The position numbers and the translations under genes were made by a program. Positions 1-5,667 of a stretch of 7,876 nt of DNA are shown here, one piece after another; within the stretch, counting starts at the first letter, position 1, and each line of letters begins with the position of its first letter. The stretch comes from an uncultured bacterium (GTDB taxonomy: Bacteria; Acidobacteriota; Thermoanaerobaculia; Multivoradales; JAHEKO01): the NCBI GenBank assembly GCA_938016625.1, contig CALILB010000131.1, positions 1 to 7,876 on the forward strand, in the 5' to 3' direction. The notes beneath the pieces are model-generated. The model did no database searches. It was not told the origin of the DNA and was given only the letters and a program-made list of their open reading frames with translations.

Positions 1-838
1 CCGTCTTCTCGTAGTGACGCCCGTTGACCCGCCAGCGCTGCTCCAGCTGGAGATCGCGCTGGAAACGGAGGAGTAGCTCTTCCGAGGGCATCAGGCCGCC
101 GGTAAAGAAGTAGCGCGCCATCCAGTCGGCCTGGCCATCGACTTCGAATGGGTAGGCCAGATGGTGGTGACAGAAGATGTGGACAAACAGCTTGCCGTCG
201 GGACGCAACCAGGAGTGGATCCGGGCGAGCAGCTTCTCGTAGTTTCGCATGTGCTCGAACATCTCGACGGAGACCACGCGGTCGAACCTGCGCTCGGTGG
301 AGAAATCGTTCATATCAGCAGTCACGACGTCGAGGTTGGTGAGGCCACGCTGGCGGCAGACGCTCTCGATCGAGAGCCGTTGATCTCTGGAGTTCGAGAC
401 TGCCTGGATGCGGCAGCGCGGATAGCGCTCGGCGATCCAAAGACTCAGCGAGCCCCAGCCACACCCGAGCTCCAGGATCTCCATTCCGTCCTCGATGCCG
501 GCGCGCTCGGTGGTGAGCTCCAGCATGGCCTGCTCGGCGTCGTCGAGAGTGGAGATGCCGTCGGGCCAATAACAACCACTGTATTTGAGATGCCGCCCCA
601 GTATCCGCTGGAAGAAAGCTGCCGGAAGCTCGTAGTGCTGGTCGTTGGCGGCATCGACTTCGAGGGCGATGGGACTGCGACGCAGCTCGCTGACCAGGCG
701 CTCGAGGCGAAGCCGATCGGCGTCCGGATTCGGTCCTGACTCTTGTCGAAGACGCTGACGGAGCAGGCCTCGGATCCCGGTGCGGACGAGGGGATCGGGC
801 AACAGACCCTTTTCAGCGAGACGGATGGCAAGGCTCAT
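1..838 (-). CDS. SAM-dependent methyltransferase, Cfa / coclaurine N-methyltransferase-like (3' end cut by window)
   Basis: The reading frame is open from an ATG at 838 to the window edge: 279 codons seen, with no stop. Homologues I know are about 340 residues, so some 60 C-terminal residues are probably missing. The SAM-binding motif I is clear (ELGCGWGS, residues 123-130). YSGCYWPDG (86-94) precedes it, matching the YSxCYW signature of the family. VEMFEHM (191-197) carries the Glu, Glu and His (E192, E195, H196) that are catalytic in plant coclaurine N-methyltransferase, by recalled alignment. WMARYFFTGGLMPS (239-252) is also typical. The start follows the upstream Cfa gene by 3 nt and has its own GGAGG 8 nt upstream, so the two are probably translated together. 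It is a second, shorter methyltransferase fold beside the long Cfa homologue. Whether the substrate is a lipid or a small amine cannot be told. The family call is firm; the function is open. Confidence 0.9.
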   Translation of the reverse strand, partial: MSLAIRLAEKGLLPDPLVRTGIRGLLRQRLRQESGPNPDADRLRLERLVSELRRSPIALEVDAANDQHYELPAAFFQRILGRHLKYSGCYWPDGISTLDDAEQAMLELTTERAGIEDGMEILELGCGWGSLSLWIAERYPRCRIQAVSNSRDQRLSIESVCRQRGLTNLDVVTADMNDFSTERRFDRVVSVEMFEHMRNYEKLLARIHSWLRPDGKLFVHIFCHHHLAYPFEVDGQADWMARYFFTGGLMPSEELLLRFQRDLQLEQRWRVNGRHYEKT

Positions 839-841
839 CCT

Positions 842-2179
842 CTAGACCTCCGATCCGATCGGTTCGCGGCGGTTGAGTGGCTTGGCAAGGAGGAGCTGGC
901 AACTGCCGATCGTGCGCTCGAGAAAACCACCTTCGCAATAGCAGAAATAGAACTCCCAGAGCCGCTGAAAGCTCTCCGGCAGACCGAGCTCGGTGACAAG
1001 CGGGCGGTTGGCCATGAAGCGCTCTCGCCACAGCCTCAGAGTCCGCGCGTAGTGGGGTGTGAGGTCCTCCAGGTCGGTGAGCCGCAGGTCGGTCACTCTC
1101 GCCAGGCGCTCGGTGATCGCCGCCACGGAAGGGATCAAACCGCCGGGGAAGATGTGACGCTGGATGAAGTCGACCGATCGGCGGTAGTCCTCGAACTTCT
1201 GATCGGCGATGACGATCGCCTGGATGAGCCCCATGCCCTGCGGTTTGAGTAGATCGCTGCACACCCGGAAATAGTCGTCCAGGTGGCGATATCCGACGGC
1301 TTCGATCATCTCGATAGAGACGAGCTTGTCGAATTGACGACCCAGCGCTCTGGGGAGATCACGATAGTCCTTCTCCAGCACCGTGATCCGATCGGTCAGG
1401 CCCGCCTCTCGAACCCGTTCTTGCATGAGGTCGTGCTGCGCCCCAGAGATGGTAGTGGTGACCACCCGCGCGGCGTAGTGACGGGCCGCATGGAGCGCAA
1501 AGCCACCCCAGCCGCCCCCGATCTCGATCACCTCGTCGTCGGGTCCGAGCTCCAGTTTGCGGCAGACCAGGTCCAGCTTGTGAAGCGAGGCCTCCTCCAG
1601 GCTGCTCTCCTCGTCCGGGAAAACGGCGCAGGAGTACATCAGGGTGGGATCGAGAAACAAGCGGAAGAAGTCGTTGCTCAGGTCGTAGTGGGCGGCAATG
1701 TTGCGGCGGCTCCCGCGGCGGCTGTTGGCTCGCAGGAGATGAAACAAGCGATGAAGCGGCCGCAGGGCTCGTGCCAGGCCGTGGTCGATGCCGGCAGCGG
1801 CCTGTGGATTGCGGACCATGATCCGAATCACGGCGGTAAGGTCATCGGTGCTCCACCAACCGTCGGCATAGGTCTCCCCGGCGCCGATGCTGCCGCTGGT
1901 GGCGAGTCGACGCCAGAAGCGCGGGTCTTTCACTTCCAGCTGCGCACGCGCCGGAAAATCTGGGGTCGTCCTACCGAATCGATAGACCTGCCGACCCTCC
2001 CGGATCTCGAGCTCACCCGCCACCAGGCCCGACAGGCGGTCAAGGACTGCCTTCCTGGCCAGCCGGTTCAGGAAGGACGAGCGACTCGAGGGCGACTGGC
2101 TGGTGGTGATGGATCGGGTGTTGCCTTCTTTCCCTGATGGGGTTTGGGGTGGGGAAAGAAGGGCACTTTCTTGAGCCAT
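842..2179 (-). CDS. Cfa-family SAM-dependent methyltransferase (cyclopropane-fatty-acyl-phospholipid synthase-like, possibly UfaM-type)
   Basis: The product is 445 residues, longer than E. coli Cfa (382). Residues 1-36 are Ser/Pro-rich and probably disordered, and a Cfa N-terminal domain follows (about 37-150). The catalytic domain has HYDLSNDFF (164-172), YSCAVF (182-187), SAM motif I EIGGGWGG (219-226), SIEMIEAVG (288-296) and SVDFIQRHIFPGG (335-347). Against E. coli Cfa (recalled alignment), C184, E293, Y377 and C415 match Cys139, Glu239, Tyr317 and Cys354, but Q320 stands where His266 is expected. Such enzymes transfer a SAM methyl group to the double bond of a membrane acyl chain; the Gln form may make a methyl-branched product rather than a ring. 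The ATG at 2179 lies 112 nt inside DUF1365. I see no GTG or TTG before codon 53, and GGGAGG lies 10 nt upstream, so the overlap seems real. Confidence 0.93.
   Translation of the reverse strand: MAQESALLSPPQTPSGKEGNTRSITTSQSPSSRSSFLNRLARKAVLDRLSGLVAGELEIREGRQVYRFGRTTPDFPARAQLEVKDPRFWRRLATSGSIGAGETYADGWWSTDDLTAVIRIMVRNPQAAAGIDHGLARALRPLHRLFHLLRANSRRGSRRNIAAHYDLSNDFFRLFLDPTLMYSCAVFPDEESSLEEASLHKLDLVCRKLELGPDDEVIEIGGGWGGFALHAARHYAARVVTTTISGAQHDLMQERVREAGLTDRITVLEKDYRDLPRALGRQFDKLVSIEMIEAVGYRHLDDYFRVCSDLLKPQGMGLIQAIVIADQKFEDYRRSVDFIQRHIFPGGLIPSVAAITERLARVTDLRLTDLEDLTPHYARTLRLWRERFMANRPLVTELGLPESFQRLWEFYFCYCEGGFLERTIGSCQLLLAKPLNRREPIGSEV
847..851 (-). promoter_or_regulatory. Ribosome binding site of the terminal methyltransferase gene
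   Basis: GGAGG on the minus strand lies 8 nt before the ATG at 838. It sits inside the last codons of the upstream Cfa-family gene, whose TAG ends 3 nt before the ATG. This arrangement suggests translational coupling and fixes the start. Confidence 0.75.
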
Positions 2180-2895
2180 AGCTTGAGGGCCTCCCAGTAG
2201 ATCCAGAGAACGATGCGGCCGGTCATCAGGGGATAGCGCAAAAGCACACCCGCCAAGGACCTGCCGGTGATCTTCTGTCGCTGAAGGTTCATCGTCGCGT
2301 CGAAGAACTTGTTGCCTGAGCGACGGTTTTCGATTTGAACCATCAGCGTTTCGTCGGGTGTGGTCAGGGACCAGAGGTAGTCCACCTCCATGTCCATGAA
2401 GGGCGACACATGAAACTCCTTGGTGGTCGAAAAGGATCGAGTCTGCTTGTCACCAAGTGGTAGCGGTTCGTGCAGTACGTAGCAATGCTGTTCCCCCCAG
2501 GGGGTGTTGTGGACTTCGGCCACAACGGCCATCGGGTCGCCATCCGCGTCGTCGAAGCAGAAGTAAAAGCTCACCGGATTGAAGACGTGGCCGAAGTAGC
2601 GGAGATGAGTGAGCAGACGAACTGGCCCGCGAGGCCGCCGGCCGGTGTGGGTCTCCACCATGTCGCGCACCGCCTGCTCCAAAGGCAGCTTAGGATCACC
2701 CAGGTGGTCCTGACGGCGAAAGCGGGCCAGGGCCGGTCGTTTGGTGGACCAGAGCCAGCGACCGGCGAAGACCTCGTCGAGCTCCTCCAGGTCCAGATAC
2801 ATGAGAAAGAGGGGATAGCGGAAGCTATGCGCGACCGGTGACAAGCGACGATGGACTACGGTCCCCCGGTAAATGGCGCTCTTCAGATCTGCCAT
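2068..2895 (-). CDS. DUF1365 family protein
   Basis: The product is 275 residues with DUF1365 features throughout: the opening SAIYRGTVVHRRLSPVAHSF (6-25), RYFGHVFNPVSFYFCFD (99-115), EVHNTPWGEQHCYVL (127-141), KEFHVSPFMDME (159-170) and FFDATMNLQR (197-206). Its biochemical activity is unknown to me; the family recurs beside Cfa-type methyltransferases and FAD oxidoreductases, so an accessory lipid-modification role is inferred. An in-frame ATG at 3033 would add 46 residues, but those lie antiphase inside the upstream gene and look unlike the family. The ATG at 2895 has AAGGAG 7 nt upstream and follows the upstream TGA by 1 nt, so it is preferred. The family-like part ends near residue 250. 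The remaining tail, rich in Lys, Pro and Arg, is read through the region shared with the Cfa gene start. A hydrophobic patch at 214-235 could touch the membrane. Confidence 0.93.
   Translation of the reverse strand: MADLKSAIYRGTVVHRRLSPVAHSFRYPLFLMYLDLEELDEVFAGRWLWSTKRPALARFRRQDHLGDPKLPLEQAVRDMVETHTGRRPRGPVRLLTHLRYFGHVFNPVSFYFCFDDADGDPMAVVAEVHNTPWGEQHCYVLHEPLPLGDKQTRSFSTTKEFHVSPFMDMEVDYLWSLTTPDETLMVQIENRRSGNKFFDATMNLQRQKITGRSLAGVLLRYPLMTGRIVLWIYWEALKLWLKKVPFFPHPKPHQGKKATPDPSPPASRPRVARPS
2139..2163 (+). other. Four-tract G-quadruplex motif in the DUF1365/Cfa overlap
   Basis: The plus strand has G runs of 4, 4, 4 and 3 at 2139-2142, 2146-2149, 2151-2154 and 2161-2163. They are separated by loops of 3, 1 and 6 bases, which satisfies the standard G3+N1-7 rule. 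The plus strand is the template for these genes, so the mRNA here is C-rich. The motif covers about codons 6-14 of the Cfa-family gene and the Pro-rich tail of DUF1365. The motif is seen directly; folding in the cell is not shown. Confidence 0.55.
2190..2195 (-). promoter_or_regulatory. Ribosome binding site of the Cfa-family gene
   Basis: GGGAGG on the minus strand lies 10 nt before the ATG at 2179 and inside the DUF1365 coding sequence. The spacing is slightly long but usable. It is the main support for accepting a start that creates a 112-nt overlap. Confidence 0.6.
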
Positions 2896-2896
2896 C

Positions 2897-4141
2897 TCAA
2901 AGCTCCTTGCCAAAGAAGCGGCCGACCTCGAGACCGCTCCAGACGCCATCCTCGTGAAACCCATTGCGCCAATAGGCGCCGCAGTAGTGGGTCCGACGCT
3001 GACCGCTGATCTCGGCGTGCCGCCGCTGAGCATTCACCGCCGCGGGCGTGAACAGCGGGTGTGAGAAGTGGAAGCGACGGAGGATCCGGTCAGGATCGAT
3101 GCGGTCGGTCAGGTTGAGGGAGACGCAGAAAGTTTCCGGGCTGTCGAGGCTCTGGAGGCGATTCATGTTGTAGGTGACGACGACCCGATTGCCGGTCTCA
3201 CGCAATATCTGGTAGTTCCAGCTCGCCCAGGCGCGGCCATTCCTGGGCAGTACCGAGGTGTCGGTGTGAAGCACCGCCTCGTTTGGCTGGTAGGGGATGG
3301 CACCCAGAATCTCTCGTTCCTCGGGGCACGGGTCCTCGAGCAGATCGAGGGCCTGGTCGCTGTGGGTGGCGACGATCACCTGGTCGTAGGTCTCCGTCGG
3401 ACCTGCTGCGGTCTTCAGCTCCACATGGTGCGGGTGTCGCCGGATTCCACGAACCGGCGTCTTGAGCCGAATGCGGTCGCGGAAGGGGCGCGACAGCGCC
3501 TCGACATAGCGCTCGGAGCCACCTTCGATCACCCGCCAAGGAAACTGGTTGTTGACGGTCAGCAGGCCGTGGTTGTCGAGAAAGGAGAGAAAGAAGGAAG
3601 CAGGGAAGTCGAGCATGCTGTCCGGGCTCGCGGACCAGATGGCGGCACCCATGGGGACGAGATATTTCTCGACGAAGGACTTCGAGTAGCCGCCCGCGGC
3701 CAAGAACTGGCGCAGGGTCGGTGCCACCGAGTCTTGGCGCAAGAGCTCGCGCGCCTCACGATTGAAGCGCACGATGTCCAGGAGCATCGCCAGGAAGCTC
3801 CAGCGCACCAGGTTTCGTCGCTGGGCAAAAAGGGTGTTTAGCGAGGTGCCGCTGTATTCGAGCCCCGTCTCCTCACATTTGACGCTGAAGCTCATGGTGG
3901 TCGGCTGAGATTGAACGCCCAGCCGGTCGAGAAGCTTGATGAAGCTCGGGTAGGTGATCTGGTTGAAGACCACGAAACCGGCGTCGACTGCAAAACGTTT
4001 GCCGTCGACATCGATCTCCGTGGTGAGGGTGTGCCCACCGATGTGCGTCTGAGCCTCGAACAAGGTGAGATCGTGTTCCTCGTGGAGGAGGTGAGCCACT
4101 ACGAGACCCGAGATACCGGTTCCGATGATGGCGATTCGCAT
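2897..4141 (-). CDS. FAD/NAD(P)-binding oxidoreductase of the amine-oxidase superfamily (COG2907-like, possibly UfaD-type)
   Basis: The product is 414 residues. The N-terminus is a Rossmann dinucleotide fold with GTGISG (7-12) and the ribose-binding acidic residue E29. GGHTLTT (35-41) and DAGFVVFN (53-60) follow, as in phytoene-desaturase/amine-oxidase-type flavoproteins. PMGAAIWSA (163-171) and IEGGSERYVEAL (205-216) lie mid-protein. The C-terminal FAD motif is CGAYWRNGFHEDGVWSGLEV (387-406). No signal peptide is seen. A homologue in Rhodobacter (UfaD) works after a Cfa-type methylase to desaturate a methylated acyl chain for furan fatty acids, and actinobacterial relatives of the pair make 10-methyl fatty acids. 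An acyl-chain redox role is therefore plausible, but the substrate is inferred. The gene lies 32 nt after the photolyase, with AGAGG 5 nt before its ATG, and 1 nt before DUF1365. Confidence 0.92.
   Translation of the reverse strand: MRIAIIGTGISGLVVAHLLHEEHDLTLFEAQTHIGGHTLTTEIDVDGKRFAVDAGFVVFNQITYPSFIKLLDRLGVQSQPTTMSFSVKCEETGLEYSGTSLNTLFAQRRNLVRWSFLAMLLDIVRFNREARELLRQDSVAPTLRQFLAAGGYSKSFVEKYLVPMGAAIWSASPDSMLDFPASFFLSFLDNHGLLTVNNQFPWRVIEGGSERYVEALSRPFRDRIRLKTPVRGIRRHPHHVELKTAAGPTETYDQVIVATHSDQALDLLEDPCPEEREILGAIPYQPNEAVLHTDTSVLPRNGRAWASWNYQILRETGNRVVVTYNMNRLQSLDSPETFCVSLNLTDRIDPDRILRRFHFSHPLFTPAAVNAQRRHAEISGQRRTHYCGAYWRNGFHEDGVWSGLEVGRFFGKEL
2903..2908 (-). promoter_or_regulatory. Ribosome binding site that sets the DUF1365 start
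   Basis: AAGGAG on the minus strand lies 7 nt before the ATG at 2895. It is made from the last codons (Lys-Glu) of the upstream FAD oxidoreductase gene. It supports the ATG at 2895 over the upstream in-frame ATG at 3033. Confidence 0.8.
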
Positions 4142-4173
4142 GATTGCCTCTGCTCACCTTTCGCGGCCGACCA

Positions 4174-5601
4174 TCAACGGGTTGCCTGGAAAGCCTCCAG
4201 CGCCCGCACCCGGGCGCTCGCGTGGTTGACCACGGGATGTGGGTAGTCGGGTTTCGCAGGCAGGGCGTCGGCCAGCTGCTTGGGATCGTGGAGTGCTGAC
4301 GGGGCGATGCCGGCGAGCTCCGGGACCCACCGCCTGATGAACTCGCCGTCGGGATCGTAGCGACGCCCCTGGGTCCAGGGATTGAAGATGCGGAAGTAGG
4401 GGGCGGCATCGGTACCGGTAGACGCCGCCCACTGCCAGCCGCCGTTGTTGTTGGCCAGGTCGCCGTCGACAAGCTGCTGCATGAAGAAGCGCTCCCCCCA
4501 GCGCCAGTCGATGAGCAGATCTTTGGTGAGAAACATGGCGGTAACCATCCGCAGCCGGTTGTGCATCCAGCCGGTCTCTCGGAGCTGACGCATCCCGGCA
4601 TCGACGAAGGGTACGCCTGTGCGTCCCTCGCTCCAGGCCTGAAAGCCCTCCTCGTCTCGGCGCCAGGCAATCCGCTCGGTTTCGACCTTGAAGGCGCGGT
4701 TCATCGACACCCGTGGATACCCGACGAGCACATGTCGGTAGAACTCCCGCCAGACGAGCTGTCGAATCCACCCCGCGAGACCCTTCTCGCCGCCGGTCAC
4801 TTGTCCTTTGTTGGCCTCGGCCGCGTCCCACAGACAGGTGCGAGCCGAGATCACGCCGAGCGCCAGGTACGGGGAGAGCGAGCTGGTGGCTTCTTGCGAG
4901 GGCACATCCCGTGATTCAGGATATTGCTGAGCCCGCTCTTCGAGAAAGCGCTCGAGTCGTCGCCGGGCGGCCTCTTCACCGGCCTTCCAGCCATCGAATC
5001 TACCCTTGGCTGGCGCAAACCCTTCGATCTCGGTCGGCACCGGCGATGGTTGACAGGGGAGCTCCCGGCGGCTTCCGGGTGACGGCTCTAGCTCGGGTAT
5101 CCCCGACTCCTCCAGGCTTCGCACCCAGGAGCGATAGAAAGGAGTAAAGACCGTATAGAAGGTGCCTTGTGTGGTGCGAAGAGCGGAGGGCTCAATGATC
5201 GCCTGGTCGTCGAAGGCGAGCACTTCGAGGCCGGCGCCGCCGACATGTCGAGACACCCCCTCGTCTCGTCGTCGCTCGTTGACTTCGTACTCCCGATTGA
5301 AGAAGAGCGCCTCGCAGTCGTGCTCTCGAGCGACTTCGAGGAGGACGCTGGGTACCTCTGCAAAGAAGTCGGCTTGGAGTACCAGCAACGGCACGCCGAT
5401 CAGCTCCAGGCGACGCGAGAGGTCTTCGAGATTGCGCAGGAGGAAATCGACCTTGGGGGCTCCCCAGTCGTGCTCGAGCCACTGCTCGGAACAGCAGACA
5501 AACACCGCCACGGTGCCGTGGTCCCCAGAGGTGACCGCTGCGGTCAAGGCAGGATTGTCGGTCAGACGCAGATCAGACCGAAACCACATGAGTGAGCGCA
5601 T
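4174..5601 (-). CDS. phrB: Deoxyribodipyrimidine photo-lyase (class I CPD photolyase)
   Basis: This flavoenzyme uses near-UV/blue light to split cyclobutane pyrimidine dimers. From the ATG at 5601 the product is 475 residues, close to E. coli PhrB (472). The N-terminal antenna domain opens with MWFRSDLRLTDNPAL (5-19) and has NREYEVNERRRDE (102-114). The C-terminal FAD domain has QLVWREFYRH (281-290), GWMHNRLRM (344-352) and GGWQWAASTGTDAAPYFRIF (387-406). The electron-transfer triad is intact: W313, W366 and W389 match E. coli W306, W359 and W382. The dimer-contacting W277 is W284, and N385 matches the flavin-contacting N378. A GTG at 5610 would add three residues but lies within the SD sequence; GAGGTG 6 nt before the ATG makes 5601 the better start. 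Antenna type (folate or deazaflavin) is undecided. Its place among lipid-modifying genes suggests light-stress control. Confidence 0.96.
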   Translation of the reverse strand: MRSLMWFRSDLRLTDNPALTAAVTSGDHGTVAVFVCCSEQWLEHDWGAPKVDFLLRNLEDLSRRLELIGVPLLVLQADFFAEVPSVLLEVAREHDCEALFFNREYEVNERRRDEGVSRHVGGAGLEVLAFDDQAIIEPSALRTTQGTFYTVFTPFYRSWVRSLEESGIPELEPSPGSRRELPCQPSPVPTEIEGFAPAKGRFDGWKAGEEAARRRLERFLEERAQQYPESRDVPSQEATSSLSPYLALGVISARTCLWDAAEANKGQVTGGEKGLAGWIRQLVWREFYRHVLVGYPRVSMNRAFKVETERIAWRRDEEGFQAWSEGRTGVPFVDAGMRQLRETGWMHNRLRMVTAMFLTKDLLIDWRWGERFFMQQLVDGDLANNNGGWQWAASTGTDAAPYFRIFNPWTQGRRYDPDGEFIRRWVPELAGIAPSALHDPKQLADALPAKPDYPHPVVNHASARVRALEAFQATR

Positions 5602-5607
5602 CGAATT

Positions 5608-5613
5608 CACCTC
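5608..5613 (-). promoter_or_regulatory. Ribosome binding site that sets the photolyase start
   Basis: GAGGTG on the minus strand lies 6 nt before the ATG at 5601. Its last three bases are the alternative in-frame GTG codon at 5610. That GTG would have no room for its own SD site, so the ATG is preferred. Confidence 0.75.
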
Positions 5614-5625
5614 AACTCGGCAGCC

Positions 5626-5641
5626 GCCCTGCGATCAGGGC
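5626..5641 (-). other. Small inverted repeat upstream of the photolyase gene
   Basis: GCCCTG and CAGGGC form a 6-bp stem around a 4-base loop in the 66-nt gap between the SDR-DUF2867 gene and the photolyase gene. A perfect 8-bp palindrome, GCCCGGGC (5640-5647), abuts and partly overlaps it, so the two pairings compete. There is no T-run after the stem on the minus strand, so this is not a typical intrinsic terminator. It may affect mRNA folding or processing, or be chance in GC-rich DNA. Confidence 0.3.
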
Positions 5642-5667
5642 CCGGGCAAGCGTGGACGGGGAGCTCC

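Noticed and set aside
161..739. Plus-strand open frame of 192 codons opposite the terminal methyltransferase
   Set aside because: The minus strand encodes an uninterrupted methyltransferase with SAM motifs across this stretch; the plus frame is a shadow.
1283..2137. Plus-strand open frame of 284 codons opposite the Cfa-family gene
   Set aside because: It is antisense to a well-supported methyltransferase, with no family motifs and no fitting neighbours on that strand.
2896..3033. N-terminal extension of DUF1365 by 46 residues from an upstream ATG
   Set aside because: The extension overlaps the FAD oxidoreductase in another frame and does not look like the family, whereas the ATG at 2895 has an AAGGAG site at 7 nt.
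4142..4173. Terminator or promoter between photolyase and FAD oxidoreductase
   Set aside because: Only 32 nt are available, with no stem plus T-run and no -10/-35 pair; the content is mainly the SD region.
5602..5667. Internal sigmaE-type promoter before the photolyase gene
   Set aside because: A TGATC-like element is present on the minus strand, but 17 nt later there is TTGAGG rather than a TAAGA-like -10, so the match is too weak.
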